Source: Cyrtodaria siliqua
Lineage: Eukaryota > Mollusca > Bivalvia > Adapedonta > Hiatellidae
Length of the DNA: 64,000 bases
Reading direction: 5' to 3'
Assembly (NCBI GenBank): GCA_037043455.1
Contig: JAWPHD010000242.1
Span: 484,377 to 548,376, forward strand
Shown one piece after another: positions 24,541-36,879 of this stretch. Below the pieces are notes generated by a model. The model was not told the DNA's origin, ran no database searches, and saw nothing but the letters and a program-made list of their open reading frames with translations. Both the position numbers and the translations under genes were made by a program. The stretch's first letter is position 1; each line of letters starts with the position of its first letter.

Positions 24541-26085
24541 TCTCTACACACCGAAAATCAGCTGAATAGGGTCAGTAACACTAGAGTAATGGCCCTTGTT
24601 TTTTCTGGAAAAAGCCATTTTCTGTCTTGTGAACACTCTAGCACCTTCATTTATTACTTGATCTTTACCAATCTTGCACAGATGGTTAATATCAATGAAA
24701 GCTCGGTCAAGTTCGGGAAACCAGCCAAATCGGATCAGTAACACCGGCGTTATGGCCCTTGTTTTTTCTGAACAATGCTATACGCTCTAGCGCCTTAATT
24801 TATTATTTGATCGTTACCAAACTTGCACAGATTGTTAATACCAATTATAGCTTGGAAAAGTTCGAAAACCAGCTGAATTTGGTCAGTAACACCGGCGTTA
24901 TGGCCCTTGTTTTTTCTGAACATTGCTATACGCTCTAGCGCCTTAATTTATTATTTGATCGTTACCAAACTTGCACAGATTGTTAATACTAATTATAGCT
25001 TGGACAAGTTCGAAAACCAGCTGAATTTGGTCAGTAACACCAGAGTTATGGCCCTTGATTTTTCTGAAAAATGACATTTTCTGCCTTGTGAACACTCTAG
25101 AACCTTCATTTATTATTTGATCTTTACCAAACTTGCACATATTGTTAATATCAATAAAAGCTCGAACAAGTTCGAAAACAAGCCAAATCAGATCACTAAC
25201 ACTGGAGTTATGGCCCTTGTTTTTTCTGAAAAATGCTATTTTCTGCCTTGTGAACACTCTAGGGCCTTCAATATTAATCGGATCTTTACTTAACTTTGCC
25301 AGTGTCTTTATATCAATGAAAGCTCGTACAAGTTTGAAAACCGGCAAGATTGAAATAACTTCAATGGAGTTATGGCCCTTGTTTTGCTGAAAAATGCCAT
25401 ATTAATCCTTCTGAACAGTCTAGCACATTCATTTATTATTTGATCTTTACCAAACTTTATCAGATTGTTAATATCAATGAAAGTTGGGACAGCGGAGTTA
25501 TGACCCTTGATTTAGTTCAAAATGCTATATTTTGCCTCGTTAAAGACTTTATTTTTTATCCGATCTTTACCAAAGTTTATCAGATTTTTAATGTCAATAA
25601 AAGCTCGGTCAAGTTCGAAAACCAGCCAGATCTTGGGCCTTTATTTTGCATCTGATCTTTACCAAACTTGACCAGATTTTATGACTTTCTTTTTTTGATA
25701 TTATAATTTTTTTATTTTTTTTAGTTAATTTTTATTTTTATTTTTATTTTTATTATTTTTTTACATTTTTTTTTGGATTTTTTTATTTATTTATTTTTAG
25801 CTCTATGTTGGACCAGTCGGACCAGTATCAGAGGAGTTATGGCTCTTGATTTAGTTAAAAACGCTATATTTTGCCTCGTTAATACGGTAGGGCCTTCATT
25901 TTTCATCTGATCTTTACCAAACTTTACCAGATTCTTTAGTTATGGCCCTTGATTTAGTTGATAGGCTGTATTTTGCCCAAAACTTTCAAAAAAACGTAAA
26001 TGGCAGTCTCTCGCTTCGTTGATGTTATAAGAGCCATGTTATCCAGTAGAGCGTCCACAGGCCCTCTTGGGCCTCTTGTTTCTTG
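24541..26085. repeat. Decayed ~165-bp tandem repeat ('gttatggcccttg' family)
   Basis: About nine diverged units share 'tgatctttaccaaacttgca', 'ttaatatcaatgaaagctcg', 'caagttcgaaaaccag' and 'gagttatggcccttgttttt'. The array ends at 26043-26080 with agagcgtccacaggccctct followed by tgggcctcttgt, the same tail seen at 35338 and 37752. The block 25690-25800 is poly-T-rich. ORFs in it are chance. Confidence 0.85.
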
Positions 26086-26900
26086 TTTCAATCTGGATGA
26101 TGGAAAACCCTCACACGTTCGGGGATAAATCGGGCCAAGGCAAGACAACGTTATTTTGAGCAAGTAATTGTGTGGTTATACGCGCAGTGTGAGGCCTTGC
26201 ATTGTCATGCTGGAAAGTGCCAGGTCCATTATTTTGCATGAATGGTATCATTGTGTTGTTTAAAACATTGATGTAACGTTGAGCATTGACATTTCCTTGG
26301 ATAATGACCAGATCAGTTTCAGATTTCCCATTATCCCACCCCAGACCATAATACTGCCACCACCAAATCTGTCTCTCTCCCGAATACAACAATCTGCAAG
26401 TCGTTCATTTCTACGGCGATAGATGCGTATTCTGCCATCTGCATGGCTGACATTTAACCGCGACTCATCGCTGAAAAGTACCGATTGCCACTGGTTGCGC
26501 GTGAAATGCAAATGACGTCGTGCCAATAACAGTCTGGAAGCTCGGTGACGAGGTGTGATAATCTGTCTAGTATATGGACGACGAGCAAGAATAGGAACTT
26601 GGTTCTGTCTCAAACGATTTATGATCGTCTGTGCATGAACCCCGTAACGCCGAGCAGTAATGGTTATTGGTAAAAAACGATTAATAGGTGAGTCAACGTG
26701 ATAACGCGATCAGTACGTAACGTTGTCGCACGTACGCGACCGGGTCTTGTACGATCTCTGACAGACCCAGTAATGTTGTACCAGTTCACAAGATTATGAA
26801 TAGTCTGTCTGGAGCAGCCAAAATGACGCGCGACGTTATTTACCATTGACCCCGCCCTGAGCATACCAATGGCTTGGTTTCTCTGCATCACTAAATGCAA
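26086..26900 (-). pseudogene. Tc1-like transposase, truncated and frameshifted
   Basis: On the minus strand the paired helix-turn-helix region (RNQAIGMLRAGSMVNNVARH, then GRVRATTLRTDR) is at 26664-26900. The catalytic region has LFSDESRLNVSHADGR (first two-acid box), GGSIMVWGGI, QHDNARPHTA (second Asp box) and PWPDLSPNV. At least two frameshifts separate these pieces. The last Asp/Glu box normally found after 'DLSPIEH' is lost, because the sequence is cut there by the neighbouring repeat's tail. No terminal inverted repeats were found. Confidence 0.85.
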
Positions 26901-28020
26901 AAGTTTTTTAAAAACAAATTAACTTTTTATTATCAGTGCTGAGCAGCAAATGATTACTTTCGGTGTAAAACCTGTAAGTGAAACACCTGTTGCTGCGCTC
27001 GTGCAAAGTAAGGAACACGTTTTTCATGCTTGGACGCATGAATAGACCGGCGATTTTGAAAACAATTGCATAATCGTTATCCGCAATGAAATCGTGATAA
27101 TCATGTGTAAAACTTACAACAACATGTATGCTAACAAAACAGATATTCAAACAAATAAAGTGTAAAGTTTTCATTTTGGGTCAGTGTATATACCGAATTA
27201 TTTCAAACGAAACTAGACGGTTTTGTTCGTCATTAAATGGTTTCATTTGATACTGTTTCAATGCGTTTCACTGTTTAAACATATTCACTACATGAAATGG
27301 AGTTTTACTATTTAAAAATATATGTTGTATGTTCTGTGTTTTTACTAAACTATTTCAAAAGACACCAGACGGTTTCGATGGTCATTAGATGGTTCCAGTT
27401 GATACCCATCGAAATGTTTCATCGTTATAAAAATGTGACAGTGTGGTTTGGATTTTTGTTAAATGATTTCATAACTTATTAGATGGTTCGAAAGCTTTCA
27501 TCAAACGGTTTCATCTACTATTAAACGATTCGTGTTTTCGCCAAACGGTTTAAATTTACACTTATATTGAACGGTATGAAAAAGTACATTAAATGATTTA
27601 ATAAGACGTTAAATTAAAAGACAAAAGTGATTGAATTGACTGTTGTTTTGTCAAATCGTGAGACAAGAGACATCGTCTTAAATAAGTTAATATGTTTTGA
27701 TGGTGTTGGCCGCGTATATCTGTCTAATGAAACTAAACTTAAAAAATGCAAAAGGACAATAAACTGTTCAATTACAGCACTTAAAAAAAAAAGGCCAACA
27801 TTTTAACATGGTCCTTAAATTATTTTGAGGAGTATATAACACCTTATACACGAAGCTAATAAACATTAAACAAATGATTGTTTAAAAAAAGAAAAAAAGT
27901 AATGAACGTTGCTACTGAACTAGATCCATTTGGAACTTATTTATTCTCTCGTAGTGTTAGGAACACGATATGACCAGTACCTTTTAAACACCATATATAT
28001 ATTGAAGATATTCAAAAAAA
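26901..28020. other. Non-coding; loose 'aaacggtttcat' repeats at 27190-27610
   Basis: Variants of aaacggtttcat or agatggttccag recur with irregular spacing. Related motifs in the opposite orientation occur at about 31370-31600 and 32200-32400. No gene is seen. Confidence 0.5.
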
Positions 28021-29019
28021 TTATTCTGCATTTTGCGTTTTCAACATATGTTGTAACCGAAGTTGCACGTCTGCGGCTGTTATTTGACCCACCTTCAAAT
28101 AAGAGAAGAGTTGAGAAAGCTCCTCGCCAACTGCTGGTGGGTATTGTGTTTTCTCGGGATTGAGAAACGGCAGAAATAGTGTTTTGTACATATTTTTCAC
28201 GTTTCGTTTCGCGTTATATCCCTTGCAAAATCCCTCGTGGCAAACAATACCTAGTGAGCAAACAGACGAGCAACGTGGCTCAAACCCGCTTATAGAATCA
28301 AGATCAATTAACTTAAATCTGTTGTTGATCAAGAGAAAATGACGGGCCCTAAAATCCTTCACAAGCAACGAGCCCATGGGCGAATGTTCCATGTAATCAA
28401 GGAAGTCCGCTATCTCCGCAGCACGTTCTATCTTCTCTTTCCAACTCATCAATGTCGTGTGGTCATGCACGCTCCCATTTCCTATTTCAAACACGCTCAC
28501 AACTCCATGATCCGTAATATTCAAGGAATCCACAGCAGTGACATCATGTCGTACACAGTAGCCAAGCAGACGTGCAAGTCCAGGATGATTCAACTGCTCT
28601 GACAGTAATATTTCTTTCAGTAAATATCTCATCGTTTGGGTGATAACACATTCTTTTTTGCTGTATTTCATCGTTTTAATGCATGAAGCAGACTTTTTAG
28701 TATTCTTCGTTCCCAATTTTACGACGACTTTTGTTCCATTGAAGTCACCCAAAAAACCTTCTTTTCTCCATCCATGACCTAATGAATGTTCTAGTTGAAT
28801 AAGCTGAATATTTGAGCAATTGATCACGTGATATGGCTTCTCTATAACATCCGGTTTTAAACGCTCAAGAACACGTGTATTTGCAGGCATACTATATCCC
28901 GATTGAAATACGGATTTTGTGAAGAAACTGCTCCCCATCCAACAAAACAGAAGAACTCCAATTAAAACAGGAATCAAGAGACGTTGATACATGAAACGGT
29001 TCGTGGCTAGGTAAAGCAT
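28021..29019 (-). CDS. PKDCC/VLK-like secreted-pathway protein kinase
   Basis: A 332-residue protein counted from the Met at 29019; the ORF itself opens at 29034. The sequence just before this Met on the minus strand, tttgtttcag then aagacgATG, is a good splice acceptor, so a 5' UTR intron is likely. An N-terminal hydrophobic anchor (about residues 13-34) fits a type II Golgi/ER protein. Kinase features: a glycine-rich loop around GHGWRKEGFLGDF, the Lys in VVVKLG, HPGLARLLGYC, a degenerate catalytic loop LLVKDFRARHFLL, and LIDLDS in place of DFG. The cysteine-bearing GFCKGYNAKRNV near the C-terminus is typical of the PKDCC/FAM69 group. By family, it phosphorylates secreted proteins on tyrosine; the exact subgroup is inferred. 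It is the only intact non-mobile gene seen. Confidence 0.6.
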   Translation of the reverse strand: MLYLATNRFMYQRLLIPVLIGVLLFCWMGSSFFTKSVFQSGYSMPANTRVLERLKPDVIEKPYHVINCSNIQLIQLEHSLGHGWRKEGFLGDFNGTKVVVKLGTKNTKKSASCIKTMKYSKKECVITQTMRYLLKEILLSEQLNHPGLARLLGYCVRHDVTAVDSLNITDHGVVSVFEIGNGSVHDHTTLMSWKEKIERAAEIADFLDYMEHSPMGSLLVKDFRARHFLLINNRFKLIDLDSISGFEPRCSSVCSLGIVCHEGFCKGYNAKRNVKNMYKTLFLPFLNPEKTQYPPAVGEELSQLFSYLKVGQITAADVQLRLQHMLKTQNAE

Positions 29020-29522
29020 CGTCTTCTGAAACAAACAAGATAATATAATAATCTGGAAGCGTGCACCATCTCGACCTGATATGTCATATCAGCAGGATCT
29101 CACGGAGTGGTATGAGCGGCTTGAGTGTAGTGAGGAATCAAGCTCCGTTGATAAAAGAAAAGGTTCTTGGCTGGGTAAAGTATTGTCTTCTGAAACAAAC
29201 AGGGTACAACGTTGTCTTGATGTACCCTTAACTGTTTATTTTCTTGTTATTCAGGTACAACGTTGTCTTGAGGTACCCTTAACTGTTTATTGATTTAAAC
29301 ATATTTTATTGCCAATATTTTACATACAAATCAAATATAAACATATATACGATAGACATTTTGTAATGACAAATGGGTTGGGTAACAAGTTCTACCAACA
29401 TTAGATTAAACCCTTCCCTGTTTATTCTCTTGTTACTCTGGTAGCTTCATTCAAGGTACTGCAAACTTCCTTGGTGACTTTCTATGCTTTTAATTATGTA
29501 TATAGAGGAGTTTACATGAGTA
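29020..29522. repeat. Short local duplications next to the kinase 5' end
   Basis: About 40 bases around the kinase splice acceptor (29003-29041, ggtaaagcatcgtcttctga) recur at about 29167-29204. A second direct repeat, gtacaacgttgtcttga with cccttaactgttta, occurs at 29205-29241 and 29254-29290. Otherwise non-coding. Confidence 0.7.
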
Positions 29523-29623
29523 CTCATTCATTATTGAATTTATTAAAAATGATATATTGCGAGGCTCTTGCCGAGCATTATATCATTGTGTTAACGAGTT
29601 TAATAAATTCAAAAATGAATGAG
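29523..29623. repeat. Fold-back hairpin with gcgaggctcttgccgagc centre
   Basis: The outer arms ctcattcattattgaattta and its imperfect complement close at 29523 and 29623. The centre is atattgcgaggctcttgccg agcattat. It is likely a non-autonomous fold-back element. Confidence 0.7.
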
Positions 29624-29886
29624 AAAATTATATTTATCACATAACTCACATATCGACTTTTATTGCTTTTGCCTGTCGCTTATTTGCATACTTATAGAAC
29701 TAGTGGAAAATATAGAATGGTGTTATGTGATAAATTCATATCTACATGATCATTCATGCGTTCACTTAGATATAGACGTATGACTATTAAGGACAACAAT
29801 CTGAAATCCACAAACGTCTTAGATACTTTTTCACTGTTCCGTTAATTTGAATTGTCATACCGAATGATATTTCTTGTCAATACAGC

Positions 29887-30152
29887 ATTGAAAATTTGCA
29901 AAGAAACATAAATGGAGGCGGCCATATTGGAACGATGACGTCAACGCGCCTTTTTTTTTTTAAAGCAAAGAAAATATCTGCAAATGGAAAATAAGCATAC
30001 AATATATACATTTTACAGCTGTATATTTATTTTTAATCATTTTTTATTCTTTAAAATACATTTTGTCAATATGTCATATATGGTAAAAAGGCGCGATGAC
30101 GTCATCATTCCAAGATGGCCGCCTCCATTTATGTTCTTTGTAAATTTTCAAT
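29887..30152. repeat. Fold-back element, ~66-bp arms
   Basis: The left arm 29887-29952 contains aaatggaggcggccatattg and gatgacgtcaacgcgcc. The right arm 30087-30152 is its near-complement. The loop of about 130 bases is AT-rich and non-coding. Confidence 0.8.
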
Positions 30153-30299
30153 AGGTTATATCTCCTTTATTTTTCATGTCATTTTGATAATTCTTTCAGC
30201 TTTTTTTTCTCAAGTTTTTCAGAGCCCTTTTAAATAATCTTGTTTGAAAATAGTGCATCAACCCATTTAATACAGAACTACGATCGATTGCATCAGGAA

Positions 30300-30910
30300 G
30301 CACATTCGGTTGATTTATCAAATTGTTTGGAGCGCTTGTTACAGCCAAAAGTTTTTTGGACTTTTTAGACAAAATTCATGTAGTACCTAAATAAGCTGTA
30401 TATCAGTGAAACGGACATTTTTAGTGGTAAATAAAAAATACCTTACTTTTCAAAATTGGCTGAGAAATAATAAAATGATTCAATTGATTCACGAAAGGTG
30501 TTTTTGATGGGGCATTTTCAATGCAAAATTCTGCTGCATGACAAAATATGTTTTTTAGAATTTGTATCAAAAAATGGTTTGAAATTGCTGGATATTCATA
30601 AAGTAAGATACCCTGAACGTTTTAGTGCAAAATATGAAGGCTAAGTGAAGTTATTAGAATTTTCTTAATTTCCTGCTGTCCACCAAAAAGGAATTTACAT
30701 GGGAATAGCCCCATCAAAATATCATTTGGCCTGTTAAATATTTATTTCTCAACCGATTTTCGAAACAAAAGTAGTTTTATTTACCACTAAAAATGCCAGT
30801 TCTAATGATATATAATTTGTGTACGCATTATTTAAATTGCTGAAGATACTGCAAAAATAACATTGGTTGAAAAACAAGCGCCCCAAGCAATAGTGTAATT
30901 TAACCTCACT
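30300..30910. repeat. Diverged fold-back element (~600 bp)
   Basis: Inverted matches include tttttagtggtaaataaaa (about 30419) against ttttatttaccactaaaaat (about 30777), and ttggagcgcttgtt (about 30327) against aacaagcgccccaa (about 30873). The interior has no gene. Confidence 0.55.
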
Positions 30911-31600
30911 TTACTATGGAACGGGCATGGAGAACCATTTTATAAATTCCTTAATGTCTTGTTGTTATGGTTTTAGTATCCAGTCCGTATGAACCTACCT
31001 TTTTGAATCCTTCAACTACCAATTAACAATCTTACTAAAACATACTTACTTTATTCTGCGGAAAATATCCTGCTGCCGAAACACATGTCATAAATCGAAT
31101 GTTGGTATAGTCTGCTTAGGGCAAGTGTGTTCAATAGTGCGCACGCGCATACAGTGAAGTACCGCCTCTAAGAAAATGTAAGCGAATCGAATTTAATTTT
31201 GATGCGCGTGCTTGTTTATCCGAAACAAAGAAGCGAGACATATTGCGAATGTTTAAACCCCAGCGTTTGGTATTCTTTACCACCACTATGTATACACTGT
31301 AGCCAGTTAGTATTTCGTCTGCTTCAAGATAAGGGTTTCTATGGGAAGCCATAACCGTCAAAATGTGGATATTTACAAACCATTCAATGACAGGCCATTT
31401 AATTCAACATGAAGTCATTTGATGACGTACATATTGATTCGATGCAACGTGTAAACTTTGTTCATTCGTTACAAAGTGAATTGATACGGTTCGAAGTGAA
31501 CAGATACGGTGTAAAATTGCAAACCATACGACGCAAATAGAAATCATTCAGTGCAATGACAAACCATTTGACAAAAAAACTAATGCAATACAATAGGATT
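30911..31600. other. Non-coding host DNA
   Basis: No gene or clear element. Loosely repeated 'cattcgttacaaagtgaa'-type motifs occur near 31440-31560. Confidence 0.5.
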
Positions 31601-31754
31601 ATTACTATAGTAACATGTTCTGGAAGTTTGTATCACCTCGAGTAGGTAAATGCCAGATCAGGATCGCACGAGAGGCGTAGTCTCGAGTGTGATCCTGATC
31701 TGGCATTTACATACGAGAGGTGATACAAACTTCAGAACAAGTTATTATAGTAAT
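31601..31754. repeat. Palindromic element resembling a Polinton-type terminal hairpin
   Basis: The outer arms attactatagtaac and ttattatagtaat enclose gtttgtatcacctcga and its complement. The inner arms gtaaatgccagatcaggatc and gatcctgatctggcatttac surround gcacgagaggcgtagtctcg. The layout (gtaaat.., cag/ctg arms, CGAG-bearing loop) parallels the hairpin in the Polinton termini at 48751-48827. Confidence 0.75.
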
Positions 31755-33229
31755 GCTCCTTTTATTATATACCCCTTTACATATCATTAAAATAGAATAC
31801 ATGTATCAAAAACTACAAATTAAAACAAAATTATATAAAGTCAAATTAACTGAATAACCACCAACAGGAAAGACATGAAAACATGTACATTACACGCGTA
31901 TGAAAACATGTACATTACATTGCAACAACTACACCTGTGTTCATTACACATCAAATTCTGGTGAATTTACCAACTGAAATAATCTTAAATTAATTAATTA
32001 ACCCACGATGTTCACAAACGCAACAAACATTCTGATAGTTCACATTCCATGTTAAAACATCCATTGTTCTTAATGTATTAATAGCTGGGCAATCTCCAAC
32101 ATTCCAATCTGACATTTTCCAAAATCTATTTTTAGTAGCATACTGATAACCTTTAGTGTGATACGGTTTGTTGTATTCCAAGTCGGTACGATGAAAACTT
32201 AAACGATTCATCGAAAAATGTGAAGTGATACAGAGCAAAGTAAATCAGCATGATGAAATATGAATCAGTTTAACGCAAACACATTAAGTCTGGTGGTAAG
32301 TAAAATGATCGGGCGAAAATAAAGTCGGTGCAATGCAAACGCAATCCGTTCATTACGTGCAAAGTGAAACAGTGAAACATCCGGCGGCGATATTTGCCAC
32401 ATCACTTGCAGGGTTATTTCCCCTATATAATTACTGGCCGTATGATACATCAAAGTACTGAAAGTACTGAAAATGCAAGGCTTGATAGTTAAGATTGTAT
32501 GAATACTTGCACGATTGCTGGACATTTCAAATTTCCATAAATTTTACATAGTTTTAGCCAACTTGACGATCTTGGGCGACCTACCAAAATCTTAGAGGGT
32601 CAATCCATTTCAAATATATTGTGATCAATTGTCATTAAACTGTTTCAAATCTAGACTAGAATATTATTTTATGAAATTGCTGATGGATAAATAGATTTGT
32701 GTTTTATGGCCAAACTGTCACTCAAGATGACCTCCATGTCCAAAATTATGTCATCTACAGAGTGGCGTGTATTTAAGTAGTCTTCCGGTAACACGATGCA
32801 CAATTGGGCCTGTATGTACCGGCTTGAATAGTCTAAGGCCTACCGGAAAACAGTTTTTTAAAAAATCTAAGGCTATAACTCTGATGTGTCTAGTCTGATG
32901 CAACTGGTTTTGAACTTGTCCAAGTTCAGTGGCGTAACCTAGAAAACGTCTTCTGCTGCAGGGACAAATAACTTAACAAGAGGCACTAACCGTTGATTCA
33001 ACTTTCCTATGTCTGTCCCATACATTGAAAAGAAACTTTACTGTAGTATTTACTAAAAATAAAACACAAATTTATTGGTGGAAAGAAGAATTCAAATTGA
33101 CTATAAGTAAATACACGGGTAAAAGTGACCATAATTTTGATAAATAAACAACAACAACAAGAAACAGAACAGAACCTAGCTGGACGAAGTAGGTTAAAAT
33201 GCTGCAGCCATGTGCAGTTTCAAACGGTG
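31755..33229. other. Non-coding host DNA
   Basis: A short direct repeat atgaaaacatgtacattaca is near 31875-31920, with loose degenerate repeats around 32160-32400. No gene was recognised. Confidence 0.5.
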
Positions 33230-35369
33230 TCCGGTTGGGGCCAGAAACTTTACCAGATTGTCGATATCAATGAAAGCTCGGACGAGCTCGAAAACCATTC
33301 TCGATTTAGTAAAGCATGCTATATTTTCTGTATTTTGCCTCGTTAAGACGATAGGGCCTTCATTTTTCATCCTATATTTACCAAACGTTACCAGATTGTT
33401 ACTATCAATGAAAGCTTGGATAAATTTTAAAACCGACCAATTTGGATTAGTAACACTGGAATTATAGCCCTTGATTTATTTCAAAGATGCTGTATTTTGC
33501 CCCATGAAGACGACGGGACCTTCATTTAGCCGGATTTCAGTGTAACTTTGCAGAGATGATCAGTACCAAGCCTTTTTGTACATATCGTCACTGTGGGCCA
33601 GTTAAATGACGACCCGTTAATGGTTTTAATACACAAACTTTGTTTTCAACGAAACTTTTAGGGTTGATCAGTACCAGGTAGTTGTGCATATCGCCGCCGT
33701 CTTCTGGATGAATGATTTTTAGTGGAGTTATGGCCCTTTAAAGATTTAAATACACACATTTTGTCTGAACTAGTTCTCCTGAACCCTTGGCCGGATTTCA
33801 ACGAAACGTTTCAGGGATGATTGGTACCAAGCCAAGTTGTGCATGTCATCACAGTGTTGCGGTTGAAATATCTTTGGCGGAGTTCTGGCGTTTTAAAGGT
33901 TTTAATACACAAACTTTGTCCGGTCTAGTTCTCCTGAACTCCTGGCCGGATTTCAATGAAAGATCAGTATCAAGCCTAACTGTGCATATCTTTGCCGTGT
34001 TCCAGTCGAATGATTTTTAGCGGAGTTATGGCCCTTTAAAGTATCTATCCCACCATTTACAACATATGTACACCGTTTCTTAACCTACTGACGACGAGGT
34101 GTATATATAATATACCTATCTGGAGAATCTCAACTTTAGGTTTAATTACACTAAATCAGCCGGATGTGCTCGCCTGGTGCAGTCGAAAGCAGTTCTGTTT
34201 CAAAGAGTGTTTATCTTTTTTCCTTTAAAAACATTTTAGTGCAATTTCCTGTTATGTTTTGGCTGTAACTATATTCTGGACATGTTGCTGATATTTGAAA
34301 AAGGAGCTCATCGTGTTTTTGATCGTTTTTTTATATAAATTTCAGAAGTGAAAGTAGACAGGGTATAAAATTGCAAGGGGTAAAAATAGCTTTGACCTTT
34401 GACCCGGTGTTAGTATACAGCTGAAGAAATGTTTCTTAGAAGGTATTAAACCCCCTATTTCCTTGTTGATATTTAATAGCAGACATGTTTATTTACATGA
34501 TCAAGTAAGTTTCCCAGAATTCTAATCAGGTTTGAGTTTTTAACAGGTTGTCAACATTTAACTTTACTATGGAAGGGGCATGGAGGGGCATGGAGACTCA
34601 TTTACGCTATTATAACATATATAGACACATTATAAAACCGCTTAAAACCAGCCAGACCAAACCACACAACTGGAGCGTTGAATTAAGAGTTACCAACTCA
34701 TAATTCATTTTACCCATATTCAATCCCGGGTATTTTAAAAATCCTTGAATAAACCTACATCATTATATGAACTGAACACCTGGATAGAATTTTGATAAAC
34801 GGTTTTGATTGTGCCATTTTGCAATTATTTGGAGGGTTAGTTTCTTTAAATGTTTTAATACGCAAACATTGTCCAGACTAATCCCTTCTGAATTCTTGGC
34901 CGGATTTCAACGAATCTTGGCGGGGATGATGAGTACCATGCCTAGTTGGGCATGTCATCGCCGTGTTTCAGTTGAATGACAGTTTGTCAGAGTTATGACC
35001 CTTTTAGGAAGTTAATACACAACCTTTGTACAGTCTAGTTCCCGTGAACCTCTGGCCGGATTTCAGCAAAACTTAGCAGGAACGATGAGTACCAAAACTA
35101 GTTGCGCTGTCATCACCGTGTTTTAGTTGAATGAAAGTTGGCAGAGTTGTGGCACTTTAAAGGTTTTAATACACTAACTGGGTACAAACTACTTCTCTTG
35201 AACCTCTGGCCAGATTTCAGCGAAACGTGGCATGAAGATCAGTACCAAGGCTTGTTGCGCATATCATCGCCATGTTCCGGTTGAATGATGTTTTGACGGA
35301 GTTATGGCCCTTATACATAAACTTTATCTTTAGCCAGTAGAGCGTCCACAGGCCCTCTTGGGCCTCTTG
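33230..35369. repeat. Decayed tandem repeats of two molluscan families
   Basis: 33230-33560 resembles the array at 24541. 33560-34060 and 34850-35340 have units with 'ggccggatttcaacgaaac', 'tgatcagtaccaagcc' and 'gttatggccctttaaag'. The block ends with agagcgtccacaggccctct at about 35340. 34060-34850 between them has no gene. Confidence 0.8.
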
Positions 35370-35572
35370 TATTATACTATATTATATTATATTATATTAT
35401 ATTATATTATATTATATTATATTATATTATATTATATCATATTATATTATATTATTTATATTATATTATATTATATTATATTATATTAATTATATTATAT
35501 TATATTATATTATATTATATTATATTTATATTATATTATATTATATTATATTATATTATATTACATTATGTA
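35370..35572. repeat. (TTATA)n microsatellite
   Basis: About 200 bases of attat/ttata pentanucleotide with a few interruptions lie directly downstream of the shared repeat tail and directly upstream of the integrase-like pseudogene. Confidence 0.97.
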
Positions 35573-35627
35573 TGCGTGCGTATGTTGTTGTTGCTGTTGT
35601 TTATTTTTTATACATTGTTTATTTCAG

Positions 35628-36700
35628 CTATTAGTCATCATACTATGTGGAGTTGCGAATCAGGCAATTCCATATCCCGGGGACAACGCACCAGTTGATG
35701 ACTTGGTTCAGTATTACTTGAGCAGATTGTATACTTCTAACGAAATTTGCGGTTTCCTGTTGTTGGTTCATGGAATAGTCATGAGTGTTTCAACTTTAAA
35801 GACAATTAAGCAGAGGCTGAAACTAAGAAGGAAAAACTGTGAAAGTCCACTTAAGAAAATCGTCTCCAAAAAAGTTGTAGTGCATCAAAATAAATTTCAA
35901 AACTTGGGCTATAAATCTTTATGGCGATTATTGAATGTCACACATGGTTTGCGTGTTACTCAAGAAACAGTTAGGTTATGTCTCTTAGCCATCGACCCGG
36001 AAGGAGTATCTCTGAGAAGACATCGTCGTTTGAGAAGGAGAGTGTATTACAATAGAGGTCCTAACTACCTCATACATATTGAAGGATACGATAAGTTAAA
36101 ACCATTCGGAATAGCTATTCATGCTGCCATCGATGGTTATTCGAGGAAAATTCTGTGGTTGAAAGCAGGTCCTTCAAATAACAATCCAAGATTCATAGCC
36201 CGATTTGTTTTAGACTTTGTCAAGAGATTAGGGACGGTGCAGAGAATGGTACGATCGGATGGGAGTTCTGAAAATGTTGTTTTAAAAGATCTTCAGATGT
36301 CCCTCAGGTTGTATCACACAGACGATATGTCTGGTTGAACAAGTTTTCTTACTGAAAAATCTACTGGAAATCAAAGAATTAAGAGACTATGGGGAAGTCT
36401 TAAAATACATTTTTCCCAATACTGGGGATACTATTTCGGCGATATGCGAGACAGAGGTGTCTTTACTGATACAGACCCAATTTACATTGATTGCGTTCGT
36501 TTTCGTTTTCTTCCAATTATTCAGAATCAGTTAGACATATTTGTTGTAAATTGGAATGAGCATAGAATCAGATCACAGCAAAATGAGGTATTAGTGCCGT
36601 CTGATATTCCTGAAGCCATTTACTATCAACCGGAAGCGCTTGGAGCATATGATTACATGTACTCGCTTCCACTGATTTACAAACCATTGGAGAACTAGCC
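35628..36700 (+). pseudogene. rve-domain (DDE) integrase-like gene, broken
   Basis: A splice-acceptor-like tttatttcag ends at 35627, and the coding stretch that follows has an N-terminal HTH-like part, then IEGYDKLKPFGIAIHAAIDG (first Asp box), RMVRSDGSSENVV (second Asp box) and NQRIKRLWGSLK. Relatives have Glu where Lys now follows 'QRI', so the third catalytic acid appears lost. A TGA ends the first open stretch at 36336-36338, and coding continues in another frame to 36698 (IPEAIYYQPEALGAYDYMY). It is a decayed copy of the integrase-core protein family common in invertebrates and fish, either transposon-derived or once domesticated. Confidence 0.7.
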
Positions 36701-36879
36701 AATGAGTATACAGACGAGTTCCCTGTTAGAGGATGTTCTAATGAATTTCTGCAAATTATGGAATGGGTAACAGGAAATGCGAGAAATCAGTTGACAATTC
36801 CTTCAACTATTGAAGGAGCACTCGATCTTTTCTGTGCAGTAGTTGGCGTATGTGACATGATTCAATCCGATTTTAAGCT
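36701..36879 (+). pseudogene. Possible 3' remains of the integrase-like gene
   Basis: Coding-like sequence continues after 36700 with stops. It is abruptly replaced by the repeat array at about 36880. Confidence 0.3.

Noticed and set aside
35568..35627. Cys-rich N-terminus (run of Cys) on the integrase-like ORF
   Set aside because: It translates microsatellite-flanking sequence upstream of a splice-acceptor-like tttatttcag; probably intron.
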